NCBI RefSeq assembly: GCF_030817655.1
Contig: NZ_JAUSZM010000003.1
Location: 4,526,001 to 4,590,000, forward strand
Length of the DNA stretch: 64,000 nucleotides
From: Streptomyces sp. V4I2
GTDB taxonomy: Bacteria > Actinomycetota > Actinomycetes > Streptomycetales > Streptomycetaceae
Reading direction: 5' to 3'
In this document: positions 9,838 through 20,200 of the stretch, piece after piece
Layout: each line of letters begins with the position of its first letter
Numbering within the stretch: position 1 is the first letter of the stretch
Translations under genes and position numbers: made by a program
The notes under the pieces: generated by a model
Database searches by the model: none
What the model was told of the DNA's origin: nothing
The model's input: only the letters and a program-made list of their open reading frames with translations

Positions 9838-10965
9838 TCAGGCCCTTGAAGCGAGCGCCAGGTAAACGGCGGCGAAATCGGTGACGGCGATCAGTTCCGC
9901 GAGGGTCTCCAGTTCGTCGCCGGACTCCGGCTCCAGTTCACTGATCGGCGTGTCGTGGCTGAGGGCCAGGTCACGGGCGGCGGGGGCGGCGGTGAGGCCG
10001 CCGATCGGGCGGTCGCGGAGGAGCACCACGCGCGCGTGCAGGGCGGGCGGCTCCTCGACGCGGTCGCGGAAGAAGTCGTTCGGGTCGGCGCTCGCGGCGA
10101 GCGGGCCCGCGAGCAGTGCGCTGTGCGCGGCGAGGGCCTCGGGCAGTTCGGCGACGACGGCCGGGGCGCCGGAGAGCTCGGCGAGCGCTGCGGCGAACCG
10201 ACGGCCGGCCGGGCCCGCGGAGGTCCCCTCGGTCCAGATGACCGGGAGGGCGTCGGCGAGCTCGGCGGCCAGGGTCTTGGCCGGGTTGCTGTAGGTCGCG
10301 ATGGCGGGCCCGCAGCGCTCGGCGATCCGGTCGAGGCGGTCGGCGACCTTCTCCAGGGCGTCGGGTGGGGCGGCGAGCAGGCCGGTGCGGTCCAGGAGCG
10401 CGAGGAGCGGGGTGAGCAGCGCCCACAGCACGCCGGGGGCGGAGGCGGCGAGGGGTTCGTCCTGGTCGTACGGGGCGGTCGCCATCGGTACGAAGAGGCC
10501 GTGGGCGCCGTCGATCGCCTCGGCGAGCGGGGAGTGGGAGGGGGCCACGGCGACGACGCTGCAGCCGCGGCGGTAGGCCTGTTCGGCGAGCAGGGACAGG
10601 CCCGGCTCGCTCCCGTCGGGGGTCGCGATCAGCAGCAGGTCCACGGAGCCGGCCCAGCCGGGCAGTTCCCAGCGCATGGCGCCCGCGGCGGGCGCGACGC
10701 CGGAGGGGGCCAGGCGGGTGACGGGGCTGCCGGCTCCGGCGAGCGTGCCGAGGAGGTCGGCGGCGTGGGTGGCGGCGGCACCGGGGCCCGCGATGAGGAC
10801 GGCGCGGGGGCGGCCGTCGGGTTTGAGGTCGCCCACGCCGGCGTCGGCGGCGTGGCGGGCGGCGGTGCGGACGCGGGCGCCTGCTTCGGCGGCGCCGCGG
10901 AGCAGGCCGCGGTGGTCGGCCTCCGAGAGTGCATCGGGGGTGTCGAGCAGCGATTCGTCGAGCAT
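9838..10965 (-). CDS. SIS-domain protein related to phosphoglucose/phosphomannose isomerase
   Basis: A 375-residue cytosolic protein found in actinobacteria between manA and manB. An N-terminal SIS-like sugar-phosphate domain (about 50-190, with VLIAGPGAAATHA near 56) is followed by a second domain like the C-terminal half of bifunctional phosphoglucose/phosphomannose isomerase (about 225-375). The classical catalytic residues cannot be confirmed by eye, so it may be an isomerase or a regulatory sugar-phosphate binding protein. Location strongly implies a role in hexose or mannose phosphate metabolism. Confidence 0.8.
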   Translation of the reverse strand: MLDESLLDTPDALSEADHRGLLRGAAEAGARVRTAARHAADAGVGDLKPDGRPRAVLIAGPGAAATHAADLLGTLAGAGSPVTRLAPSGVAPAAGAMRWELPGWAGSVDLLLIATPDGSEPGLSLLAEQAYRRGCSVVAVAPSHSPLAEAIDGAHGLFVPMATAPYDQDEPLAASAPGVLWALLTPLLALLDRTGLLAAPPDALEKVADRLDRIAERCGPAIATYSNPAKTLAAELADALPVIWTEGTSAGPAGRRFAAALAELSGAPAVVAELPEALAAHSALLAGPLAASADPNDFFRDRVEEPPALHARVVLLRDRPIGGLTAAPAARDLALSHDTPISELEPESGDELETLAELIAVTDFAAVYLALASRA

Positions 10966-11029
10966 GGGCGGGCAGCCTCCGGTCGCCGGGTCGTCGGGTT
11001 CGCGGGTCTCCGGGTCGCCAGGTCGTCGC

Positions 11030-11200
11030 TTACGCGGGGCGGCGGGCCTCGTCGACGAGGAGGACGGGGATGCCGTCGCGGACGGGGTACGCCAGGCCGC
11101 AGTCCTGGCCGGTGCAGATCAGCTCGGTGTCCTGCTCCTTGAGGGGGGCGTGGCAGGCCGGGCAGGCGAGGATCTCCAGGAGGCCGGCTTCGAGCGGCAT
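11030..11200 (-). CDS. Trm112-family small zinc-ribbon-like protein
   Basis: A 56-residue protein starting MPLEAGLLEILACPACHAPL and ending in the family-typical VRDGIPVLLVDEA motif. Cysteines in CPAC and the ICTGQDC stretch could bind zinc. Trm112/YcaR-type proteins partner with methyltransferases; in actinobacteria this gene lies between manB and the SIS protein. The ATG at 11200 lies after GGGACACACCCC. Confidence 0.85.
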   Translation of the reverse strand: MPLEAGLLEILACPACHAPLKEQDTELICTGQDCGLAYPVRDGIPVLLVDEARRPA

Positions 11201-11299
11201 GGGGTGTGTCCCTTCGGGGATGCGCTGGTACGTGTGCCTGTGCGGATGTGCCTGGTCAGGTTACCGCCGGGAGGGGTGGGGTGGCGGGGTTGGGCCGGG

Positions 11300-11336
11300 C
11301 CGGGGTGCGGCTGTGCGGGCCGCAGCGGCACCCCGG
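11300..11336 (-). terminator. Likely terminator after manB
   Basis: CCGGGGT (11300-11306) pairs with ACCCCGG (11330-11336) around an inner GCGGC/GCCGC hairpin. It starts just past the manB stop at 11344. Confidence 0.6.
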
Positions 11337-11343
11337 GCGAAGC

Positions 11344-12708
11344 TCAGCCCCGGATGATCCCCAGTACCTCGTCCCGCACCTTCGCCATCATGGCCTCTTC
11401 CCTCGCCTCCGCGTTCAGGCGCAGCAGCGGCTCCGTGTTGGAGGGGCGGACGTTGAACCACCAGTCGGCGGCGGTGATGGTGAGGCCGTCCAGTTCGTCC
11501 AGGGTGACGCCGTCCTGGCCCTCGTACGCGGCCCTGACGGCGGCCAGGCGGGCGGTCTGGTCGTCGACCGTGGAGTTGATCTCGCCGGAGGCGGCGTAGC
11601 GGTCGTACTGGGCGACGAGGGCGGAGAGGGTGCCGTCCTGGCCGCCGAGGGCGGCGAGGACGTGCAGGGCGGCGAGCATGCCCGTGTCGGCGTTCCAGAA
11701 GTCCGCGAAGTAGTAGTGCGCGGAGTGTTCGCCGCCGAATATCGCGCCGGTCCTGGCCATCTCGGCCTTGATGAAGGAGTGGCCCACGCGTGTGCGTACC
11801 GGTGTGCCGCCGTTCTCCTTGACGACCTCCGGCACCGACCAGGAGGTGATCAGGTTGTGGATGACCGTGCCCTTGCCGCCGTGCCTGGCGAGTTCGCGGG
11901 AGGCCACCAGGGCCGTGATCGCGGACGGGGAGACCGGGTCGCCGTTCTCGTCGACGACGAAGCAGCGGTCGGCGTCGCCGTCGAAGGCGAGGCCGAGGTC
12001 GGCGCTCTCCTCGCGGACGCGCTGCTGGAGGTCCACGAGGTTGGCCGGATCCAGGGGGTTGGCCTCGTGGTTGGGGAAGGTGCCGTCCAGCTCGAAGTAC
12101 ATGGGCACGAGGTCCAGGGGCAGGCCCTCGAAGACCGTCGGGACGGTGTGGCCTCCCATGCCGTTGCCCGCGTCGACGACGACCTTCAGGGGTCGGGTGG
12201 AGGTCAGGTCGACGAGGGCGCGGAGGTAGGCCGCGTAGTCCCCCAGGGTGTCCCGCCGCGTGGTCGTTCCCGTCGTCGCGGCCGGTTCGGGGCCGCCCGT
12301 CTCGCTCCACTCCTCGACCAGTGCGCGGACCTCGGCGAGGCCGGTGTCCTGGCCGACCGGGGCGGCGCCGGCGCGGCACATCTTGATGCCGTTGTACTGG
12401 GCCGGGTTGTGCGAGGCGGTGAACATCGCGCCCGGCAGGTCCAGCGAGCCCGATGCGTAGTACAGCTGGTCGGTCGAGCACAGGCCGATCTCGGTGACGT
12501 CCACACCGCGGGCCGCCGCTCCGCGCGCGAAGGCGGCCGACAGCCCGGGCGACGAGGGCCGCATGTCGTGCCCGGTCACGATCGCGCTCGCGCCGGTCAC
12601 CTGGACGAACGCGGCCCCGAAAAGCTCGGCGAGCGGCTCGTCCCACTGGTCCGGAACGACACCGCGCACGTCGTACGCCTTCACGAGCTGGGAGAGATCA
12701 GCGGCCAC
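11344..12708 (-). CDS. manB: Phosphomannomutase/phosphoglucomutase
   Basis: Converts mannose-6-phosphate to mannose-1-phosphate. The 454-residue protein has the alpha-D-phosphohexomutase layout: phosphoserine loop TGHDMRPSSP near residue 50, magnesium loop DGDADR near 235, sugar-binding GGEHSAHYYF near 315 and phosphate-binding RPSNTEPLLR near 420. I chose the GTG at 12708 (MAADLSQLVKAYDVRG). AGAAGGGG lies just upstream, and the longer in-frame start at 12741 adds residues not typical of the family. Together with ManA and the nucleotidyltransferase at 26401 it completes a GDP-mannose route. Confidence 0.94.
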   Translation of the reverse strand: MAADLSQLVKAYDVRGVVPDQWDEPLAELFGAAFVQVTGASAIVTGHDMRPSSPGLSAAFARGAAARGVDVTEIGLCSTDQLYYASGSLDLPGAMFTASHNPAQYNGIKMCRAGAAPVGQDTGLAEVRALVEEWSETGGPEPAATTGTTTRRDTLGDYAAYLRALVDLTSTRPLKVVVDAGNGMGGHTVPTVFEGLPLDLVPMYFELDGTFPNHEANPLDPANLVDLQQRVREESADLGLAFDGDADRCFVVDENGDPVSPSAITALVASRELARHGGKGTVIHNLITSWSVPEVVKENGGTPVRTRVGHSFIKAEMARTGAIFGGEHSAHYYFADFWNADTGMLAALHVLAALGGQDGTLSALVAQYDRYAASGEINSTVDDQTARLAAVRAAYEGQDGVTLDELDGLTITAADWWFNVRPSNTEPLLRLNAEAREEAMMAKVRDEVLGIIRG

Positions 12709-12827
12709 GGCCACCCCTTCTGAAAGTCCTCTGGTCACCACAAACTACCCGCAACCACTGACAGTGGACGGTGCGGTACCTGAGTGACTCCCAGCCGTAA
12801 CCTCAGGTCAGAAGCGGAATGGTGCCG

Positions 12828-14465
12828 TCAGGGCAGCATCCAGCCCAGCACCGGCGAACTCTGCCCGACCACGATCAGACACATCACCAGCAGCAGCCCG
12901 ATGCTCCAGGGCAGAACCTTGCGCAGCAGGTCCCCCTCGCGGCCGGCGAGGCCCACGGCCGCGCAGGCGATGGTGAGGTTCTGCGGCGAGATCATCTTGC
13001 CGAGGACGCCGCCCGAACTGTTGGCGGCGGCCAGGAGTTCGGGCGACAGGCCGGACTCGCGGGCCGCGGTCACCTGCAGCGCTCCGAAGAGCGCGTTGGC
13101 CGAGGTGTCCGAGCCGGAGACGGCCACGCCGAACCAGCCGAGGACCGGGGAGAGGAAGGCCAGCCCCGCGCCGGCCGCCGCCACGAAGTGGCCGATGGTG
13201 GCGGCCTGTCCGGAGAGGTTTATGACGTAGGCGAGGGCCAGGACGGACGTCACGGTGAGGATCGCGAACCTCAACTCGTACACCGTGGCGGCCCATTCTC
13301 TGGCCGCCACGCGCGCGTGCACGCCGAGAACGACCGCCGTGAAGAGGCCCGCGAGGAGCACGAGCGTGCCGCCCGTGGACACGATCGGCCACATGAAGAC
13401 GTTCGCGCCGACCGGGTCGCCGTCCGCGTTCACGACGTTCAGGAAGGGCCAGTCGTACGTCTGTGTCGCCTTGGCCAGCCAGTCCTTGATCACAGGGATC
13501 TGGGCGAGGGAGAAGATCACGACGATCAGCGCGTACGGGGCGTAGGCGCGCAGGACTTCGCGGTGCGGGTCGTCCTCGTCCAGGTCCTCGCTGCGTACGC
13601 CGGTGAGCACGGCCGCGCGTACGGGCTCGGCGGCGGGCCTGCGCGCGTGCGGTACGGCGACCAGGGCGCCCGCGCCGGCCAAGGCGGCGCCGATGTCGGC
13701 GAGTTGCGCGGAGACGTAGTTGGAGGCGGCGAACTGGGCTATGGCGAAGGCAATTCCGCACACCAGGGCGGGCACCCAGGTCTCGCGCAGCCCGCGCCGC
13801 CCGTCCACCAGCCAGACCAGCACCAGCGGCACCACGAGGGCCAGCAGCGGCGTCTGACGGCCCACCACGGACGCCACGGTGTCCAGGGGCAGCTCGGTGA
13901 CCTGGGCGAGAGTCACGACCGGTGTGCCCATCGCGCCGAAGGCGACCGGCGCGGTGTTGGCGACCAGGGCGACGACAGCGGCGCGCACCGGGTCGAAGCC
14001 GAGCGCCACGAGCATGACCGAGCAGATGGCCACGGGTGCGCCGAAGCCGGCGAGGGCCTCCAGGAGGGCGCCGAAGCAGAAGGCGACCACGAGGGCCTGG
14101 ATGCGCGGGTCGTCCGACAGCCGTCCGAAGGAGCGGCGCAGGATGTCGAAGTGCCGGGTGCGGACCGTCATCCGGTACACCCAGAGGGCGTTGACGACGA
14201 TCCACAGGATGGGGAAGAGGCCGAAGACCGCTCCCTGGGCGGCGCTGGAGACCGTCTGGCCCAGCGGCATGCCGTACGCGAGCCAGGCGACCAGAGCGGC
14301 CGCCAGGAGGCCGGTGAGGCCCGCCAGGTGCGCCTTCATGCGGACGCCGCCGAGCAGGACCAGGACGATCACCAGGGGTAGGGCGGCCACCAGGGCGGAC
14401 AGGCCGAGTGAGCCGGCGACGGGTTCCAGTTCCTGGACGTACACGGGAGCCCTCGATTCCGTCAT
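12828..14465 (-). CDS. lldP: L-lactate permease family transporter
   Basis: A 545-residue inner-membrane protein of the lactate permease (LctP/LldP) family, importing L-lactate or glycolate by proton symport. There are about 12-14 hydrophobic segments and the family motifs GFGAPVAICSVML, SGGVLGKMISPQN and GVAVSGSDTSANALFG. The last two line the substrate path in relatives. It stands alone, with no lactate dehydrogenase gene beside it. Its placement between manB and DUF3499 interrupts a block that is contiguous in mycobacteria, which suggests a later insertion. Confidence 0.92.
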   Translation of the reverse strand: MTESRAPVYVQELEPVAGSLGLSALVAALPLVIVLVLLGGVRMKAHLAGLTGLLAAALVAWLAYGMPLGQTVSSAAQGAVFGLFPILWIVVNALWVYRMTVRTRHFDILRRSFGRLSDDPRIQALVVAFCFGALLEALAGFGAPVAICSVMLVALGFDPVRAAVVALVANTAPVAFGAMGTPVVTLAQVTELPLDTVASVVGRQTPLLALVVPLVLVWLVDGRRGLRETWVPALVCGIAFAIAQFAASNYVSAQLADIGAALAGAGALVAVPHARRPAAEPVRAAVLTGVRSEDLDEDDPHREVLRAYAPYALIVVIFSLAQIPVIKDWLAKATQTYDWPFLNVVNADGDPVGANVFMWPIVSTGGTLVLLAGLFTAVVLGVHARVAAREWAATVYELRFAILTVTSVLALAYVINLSGQAATIGHFVAAAGAGLAFLSPVLGWFGVAVSGSDTSANALFGALQVTAARESGLSPELLAAANSSGGVLGKMISPQNLTIACAAVGLAGREGDLLRKVLPWSIGLLLVMCLIVVGQSSPVLGWMLP

Positions 14466-14605
14466 GCGGAAAGCGATTTCTCGTTTCGACGTAACTGGAA
14501 TGGTCGTGTCCGCGACAACCGCCCGTCAATGGGCGTGCAGCACCCGGGGAAACGCGCGCTCACGGGAAGGCGGAACGTGCCTGCCCAAGAAGGCGACGGG
14601 GAAGG

Positions 14606-14980
14606 TCAGTTGTCCGGGGAGCGCAGAACCCGGAGATGGCCGCGGCGCGCGACCTCCATCGGGTCCGCCCCTCGCCCGCCGCCACCGGCCCCAGCCGCCC
14701 GCTCCTGCGGACGGGCCGCCTCACGCACGGCGTTGGCAAGCGCTTCCAGGTCGTCGCCGCTCGGCTGGGCCGGAGCCGAGCCGTCGACGAGGCGGACGAC
14801 CTCCCAGCCGCGCGGGGCGGTGAGACGCTCGGAGTGCTCGGCGCACAGGTCGTAGCAGTGGGGTTCGGCGTAGGTGGCGAGCGGGCCGAGGACCGCGGTC
14901 GAGTCGGCGTAGACGTACGTCAGCGTCGCGACGGCGGGACGGCCGCAAGCGGTGCGCGAACAGCGACGTACAGGGCTCAC
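14606..14980 (-). CDS. DUF3499 family protein
   Basis: A 124-residue soluble protein typical of actinobacteria. Conserved cysteines and histidines (RRCSRTACGRPA at 5-16; EPHCYDLCAEHSERL near 39-53) look like a zinc site. The C-terminal third is Gly/Arg-rich. It is divergent from the zincin-like gene, the order seen in mycobacteria between pmmA and whiB2. No function is known. Confidence 0.88.
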   Translation of the reverse strand: MSPVRRCSRTACGRPAVATLTYVYADSTAVLGPLATYAEPHCYDLCAEHSERLTAPRGWEVVRLVDGSAPAQPSGDDLEALANAVREAARPQERAAGAGGGGRGADPMEVARRGHLRVLRSPDN

Positions 14981-15324
14981 GACGTTGGACGGTACCGCAC
15001 TCTTGAGCGGGCCGCGACGACTCTCCCCGAGGCCACTCCACCGTGTCGTGGTGTGAAACGCCCCACATGCCCCTTCAGCCCCACCTCGCTGACCTGCGAC
15101 GACAGACGCGTCCGAAAGGCCGGACGGTTCTGGAACCGGTCACCACCCGGCACAAACCATGTCAATTGCCTTGAGATCGACGGTCTTGGAGGGATACGGA
15201 ATCGAGCCCAACCTTGGCTGGAATGGTCAACTGCCGACATGCCGCCCGGGATGCACGGAAGCGGTCCGCGCCGCCGCGCGGGCGTCGGGCACCCGGGCCC
15301 GGCGGGGACTACGCTTCACCAGTG
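14981..15324. promoter_or_regulatory. Divergent intergenic region, DUF3499/zincin-like gene
   Basis: No convincing gene. It must hold the promoters of both flanking genes. A 6-bp hairpin (15109-15114 with 15121-15126) is present. A weak plus-strand promoter is possible at TTGAGA (from about 15172) with TACGGA 18 bases further on. I see no clear operator. Confidence 0.35.
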
Positions 15325-15774
15325 ATGGACAACCCCGTACCGCCTCCTACCGCCGGACCCGGGCCCCGCCGTCGTGATCGCCACGGTCGGGGCATGCGCG
15401 GGCCGATCGCGCCTCCGCAGGTGCCGCTCGCGGCGAGCCGTGCCGAGGCGTTCGCGGACCTGGTGCAGGACTCCGTGGAGCGTCTGGAGCGACGGTGGCC
15501 GCAGCTGGCCGACATCGATTTCCTGGTGCTCGAGGTGCCGCGGCTGGAAGCGCCCGGGGAGGTCTGGAACGACGAGGCCGTTCCTCTGGGCGGCACGATC
15601 CCCTCCCAGGACGGCCGGCCTGCCCGGGTGATCGTGTACCGGCGCCCGGTGGAGATTCGCACGAAAGCGCGGGACGAGCGGGCCGCCCTCGTGCACGAGA
15701 TCGTGGTCGAGCAGGTCGCCGAGCTGCTGGGGCTGACTCCCGAGACGGTGGATCCGCGGTACGGCGAGGACTGA
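15325..15774 (+). CDS. Zincin-like metallopeptidase-family protein with degenerate HExxH
   Basis: About 149 residues, resembling the minimal zincin family (PF06262, DUF1025) found next to whiB and DUF3499 in actinobacteria. The N-terminal 40 residues are Pro/Arg-rich; the domain covers about 30-145. Where canonical members have HExxH, this protein reads LVHEIVVEQVAELLG, so the second zinc histidine is Val and the next candidate is Glu. It may be inactive or use another ligand. The ATG at 15325 follows a GTG at 15322; either could initiate. Confidence 0.8.
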   Translation: MDNPVPPPTAGPGPRRRDRHGRGMRGPIAPPQVPLAASRAEAFADLVQDSVERLERRWPQLADIDFLVLEVPRLEAPGEVWNDEAVPLGGTIPSQDGRPARVIVYRRPVEIRTKARDERAALVHEIVVEQVAELLGLTPETVDPRYGED

Positions 15775-15787
15775 ACCGCGGCCCGCC

Positions 15788-17272
15788 CTACTTCTGCAGC
15801 ACCGACAGGTCCTGGTCCGCCTCCGGTACCGCCACCGTTCCCCGGTCGTCAGGGAGCGTCTGGATGGTGAAGCCCGGCACGCCGTCCTCCGTGGCCGCCA
15901 GCATCCGCGCCGCGTAGACCGGGCCGCCGGAGACCGGCTCGACCGTCAGGGCGTACGTGCCCTTCCCGCCGCTCGGGGTCGGGGCCTCGACGTTCTCGGT
16001 GGTGCCCGCCTTGATCGTGTACGTCTTCGTGACGGTCGTACCGCCGTCGCTGCCCGCCGACGCGGTGACCCTGACCTCCGCCGCCCGGCCGGGGGCGACC
16101 AGGGAGAGGATGGTGCCCTTGGCGCTGTTGTCGGCGGACGTCGCGCGCGTGCCGACCGGTCGGGTGGCGGGGATGAACGCCGTCTCCTGCTTCGACCCCT
16201 TGCCGCGGACGACCCGCAGCGCGGCGACCACCGGCACGGACTGGTCGGTGGGGGTCAGGATCAGGGAGCCGGCCTCGCCACGGGTGAGGTCGCCGAGGTC
16301 GACCGCGGTGGTCATGCCCGCCTTGACGTGCAGCGTCTCGTTGCCGGCCGGAGTGATCCGACCGGACGGCGAGGAGAGCGCCACCTTCAGGTCCGCGTCG
16401 GAGTCGCCGGGAGTGAAGGCGACCAGGCGCACCGCGGTGGCGTCCTTGGGGATGCCCGGCAGGACGAGGCTGCCCGTCGGGTCGGTGGACGCGGCCAGCC
16501 AGTCGCCGCCCAGCTTGTCGTCCAGCGCCTGTACGGCGGCGCCCACGCGCCCGCTGCGGACGTTCACATGGACGGTGAGGTTCTCCTGCTTCTCGTCCGT
16601 GAGCGTGGACAGCAGGACCGGCTCGCTGGAGTGCGGCTGGATGGTGATGCCCTCCCCCACCGTGGACTCCAGGGCCCCGTCCTTGCCGTAGAGCTCGATG
16701 TCGACGACGGCCGCGGAGTCGTCGGGGTTGGTCAGGTGCACGTAGTCGGTGCGGTCGGCGGCCGTGCTGGCGCCCGGGAACCAGAACTCCGTGTCCGGTG
16801 CGGTGCAGTTGACGCCCTGGAGACCGCGGCCGGTGCCTGCGGCGACCTCGGTGGTCTCCTGGACGGCCCAGCCGGGCGCGAACTTGCCCTCGGCGGTGCC
16901 GACGAGTGCGGGCGAGTCGCCGCCGGAGGTGTCCCCGGTGACCGGGGTGCCGGGCTCCTTCGGCGTCAGGACCGGCTTGTCGGCCTTCTTCTTCCCCCCG
17001 CCCTCCGCCGACTGCTCCGTGGCGGACCGGAGTTCGGCCTTGCCGTCGCTCCCCGTGCCCTTGGTGACGGGCGTGTACGACGTGTACGTCGTGTCCGCGA
17101 GGTCGGAGATGCTGGGTGACGGGCACAGCAGGCTGGTGCGCTCCACGGGCAGTACGGCGGCCGCCCGGGCGGTGTCCGTGCCGGCGGCGTCCGTTGTGGT
17201 GAGCACGGCGAAGCCGGTGACGGCGGCGAGCGCGGTGGTGCCGGCGATCAGGGACAGGGTGGTGCGGTTCAC
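15788..17272 (-). CDS. DUF5719 exported protein
   Basis: A 494-residue protein with an N-terminal signal or anchor (hydrophobic 5-27), then an extracytoplasmic, beta-rich, Gly/Thr/Asp-rich body typical of DUF5719. The region around 95-130 is Lys/Gly-rich and probably flexible. Its ATG overlaps the stop of the giant glycosyltransferase by four bases (17269-17272), so translation is coupled and the proteins probably act together at the membrane. Function is not established. Confidence 0.85.
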   Translation of the reverse strand: MNRTTLSLIAGTTALAAVTGFAVLTTTDAAGTDTARAAAVLPVERTSLLCPSPSISDLADTTYTSYTPVTKGTGSDGKAELRSATEQSAEGGGKKKADKPVLTPKEPGTPVTGDTSGGDSPALVGTAEGKFAPGWAVQETTEVAAGTGRGLQGVNCTAPDTEFWFPGASTAADRTDYVHLTNPDDSAAVVDIELYGKDGALESTVGEGITIQPHSSEPVLLSTLTDEKQENLTVHVNVRSGRVGAAVQALDDKLGGDWLAASTDPTGSLVLPGIPKDATAVRLVAFTPGDSDADLKVALSSPSGRITPAGNETLHVKAGMTTAVDLGDLTRGEAGSLILTPTDQSVPVVAALRVVRGKGSKQETAFIPATRPVGTRATSADNSAKGTILSLVAPGRAAEVRVTASAGSDGGTTVTKTYTIKAGTTENVEAPTPSGGKGTYALTVEPVSGGPVYAARMLAATEDGVPGFTIQTLPDDRGTVAVPEADQDLSVLQK

Positions 17273-20200
17273 TGCTGACTCCCGTCGGGGCGCTCACTGC
17301 CGTTGCCGTGCGGGTGCGGCGCGTTCGGGTCGTACGCCGGGTCGTAGCCCTGGTCGTCGTAGCCCTGCTGGTCGTACGGCCGGCCGTAACCCTGGTCGTA
17401 CGGCGCCTGCTGGGACTGGCCGCCGTACGCGTACGGGTCGTACTGGCCGCCCTGGTACGGGTCCGCCTGATAGGACTGCTGCTGGTCGTAGCCCTGCGGG
17501 TACTGCTGCTGGGCTCCCTGATACTGCTCGCCGTAGCCGCCGCCGTACTCGGCGCCCGCGTAGTTCGGGGTGTCCCACTCACCGTAGGACTGCTGCTGCG
17601 GGACGACGGCGGGGGCCTCCGGAGGAGGAGGCGGGAACTCGCCGGACTGGCCGCCCTCTTCGGCCTCGGCCTCGGCCTGGGCGCGCAGGCGGCGGGCACG
17701 GCGGCCCTCGCCGGCGACTGCCTGGGCGGGGACGGCCGGCTCCTCGGGGAGGTCGTCGTCGATGTCGCGGCGGCGGCCGGGCAGGGCCAGCACGACCAGG
17801 ACGACGGCGAGGGCGCCCTGGGTCCACAGCCAGGCGGTGTGGGTGATCGGGGCGTCGAAGGTGACGTCCAGCTTCCCGCCGGAGGCGGGGAGTTCGAAGC
17901 CCTGGGCCCAGCCGTCGAGGGTGGTGCGGGTGAGCGGCTTGCCGTCCAGGGAGGCCGTCCAGCCCTCGGCGGCGGTGTCGGCGAGACGCAGGACGCGGCC
18001 TTCGGCGCCGGACGGGATCGTGGTGTGGATCTCGACTGGGCCGGCGGCGACGGGCTGCGGAGTGCCCGACTTGGGAACGATGGTGGCGCGCGCCACCTCC
18101 TGGTCGACCCGCCACAGCCCGCTGCCGTCCCGCTGGCTGAGCCGGGACAGGCCTGGGGTGGCGTCCAGGACGCGGGTGACCTCGCGGGGCGCGCCCTTGT
18201 GGACGAGGACGTAGCGCACGGCGAACTTGCCGAGCTGGTCGGCCTGGTCGGCGCCGGAGCCGGCCACGAGGTTGGCGACGATCTTGTCGAGGCTGCTGTT
18301 CTCGCCGTCGGCCGCGGTCAGTTCGGCGTCGCCGAGACGGGCGCCGGAGCCGCGCACCAGCATGTAGCCGACGTGGGCGGCGGAGTCGCTGTCGAGGACG
18401 AGGGTGCGGGCCTGGTCGCGGGTGCCGCTCTCCTCGGCGACGAACGCGGGCACCTGCACCGGGTTCCGGCGCTCCAGCGGGCCGTCGGCGCCGCCGATCA
18501 TCCAGCCGGCGGCGACGAGCAGCGGGCCCGCGGCCGAGGCGAAGGCGATCAGCGCGGCGACCGGCTGGCGCCAGCCGAAGCTCTGCTCGGCCACGCGCGC
18601 GCGTGCCCCGTCGGCACCGAGGACGGCGGCGGCGAGGAGGGCGAGGCCGTAGACGAGGGTCGCGGGGCCGGCCCAGGTGGAGGCGTTGGACAGGACGGCG
18701 AAGACGAGGCCCACGAGGGCCGCGGCCCAGGCCGTCCAGATCCCGAACTGCCGCCCGGAGCGCAGCAGGGCGGCCAGCGCGGCCAGGACGATGCCGATGA
18801 GCATCAGCCCGCTGACCGTGCCGGGACCACCGGGGCTGATGCCGAGGAGGTCGAGGGCGGAGGCGGCCGAGGCGCCGTACTCCAGGCCGGCCTCCTGGAA
18901 GAAGCCGAACGGGAGGAGGGACAGCGACCACGGGGCGAGGATCAGCAGGGGCGTGCCGAGCTGGGCCACGAAGCGCAGGCCGTAGACGGTGATCTCGCTG
19001 CGGCGCACGGCCAGCAGGCCGATGCCGAGGATGAGCGCGATGGGCCACACGATCGGCGTGAACGCCGTGGTGATGGTCAGCAGCAGGGCGTACGCCCAGG
19101 TGGCGCGCCAGCTGCCACGCGCGCCCGAGCTGTGCGCCAGGCCGCTGGCCGCGACGCCCGCGCGCGCCATCAGCGGCAGCAGGATGGCCAGGACGGCCGT
19201 GCCGATGCGGCCGCCGGCGAGGGCGCCGGTGGCGGCGGGCAGGAAGGCGTAGACGACGGCCGCCCACGCGCGCAGGAGGCGCGACTCGACGAGCGGGCGG
19301 GAGGCGAAGTAGGCGGCGAATCCGGCCAGCGGCACCGAGCAGACCAGCAGGACCGTGACCGCGAGGCCGGTCGAGCCGAACAGCACGGAGGCGAACATCG
19401 CGACGAGCGCGAGGTAGGGCGGTGCGGACGGGGTGCCGCCGGCGCCCACCGCGTGCCAGGCGTCGAGATAGCGCGACCACAGCTCGCTCGAGTCGGCCGG
19501 GGCGGGCAGCAGGGCGCCGCCCGCGAGCGCGCCGCCGCCGAGGAGGGCGCGGCAGGCGACCAGGGAGACCAGCAGCAGCAACAGGAAGAGCACCGGGCCG
19601 GGCTTGCGGGCGATGCGCTTGAGGCGGACGAACTGCTCGACCTCGAGGAAGTCGGCGTCGTCGCCGCCGGGCCCGGACTCGACCGCGCCGCCGTGCCGGC
19701 CGGCTCCTGAGGTCGCCTCGGGGTCGGAGCTGCCGAAGAGGCTGCTCACGGCCTGCTCGACCGTTGCGCGGACGGTCGCGCCCGGCGGCGGGAACAGCGG
19801 CCGCATCTCTTCCTTGTCGACGGCCGGACGGCCGCGCCTGCGGCGCCCGGCGAGGATCCGCTCGGGCCGCAGCAGGGTGCCCAGGAGGCCGCGGATCTCG
19901 TCGACGGCCTGTCCGGGGACCTTGCCGACGAGGTAGGCGACGGTTCGCAGGAGGGTGCCGAGGACGAGGCGCACCAGCACCCAGGGCAGCACGGCCGTAC
20001 GCGTGTTGACGAGCAGGGTGTAGACGGCGCCGGCCTTGTCGACCTTGTGCGGGGAGGCGGTGGTGCGGCCCGCGCAGTCGACGGTGCGGCGCTCGCGGGA
20101 GGCCGCCTCCGCGTGCCGTACGACGGCCTCCGGGGCGATCAGGACGCGGTAGCCGGCCGCGTGTGCGCGCCAGCACAGGTCGACGTCGTCGCGCATCAGG

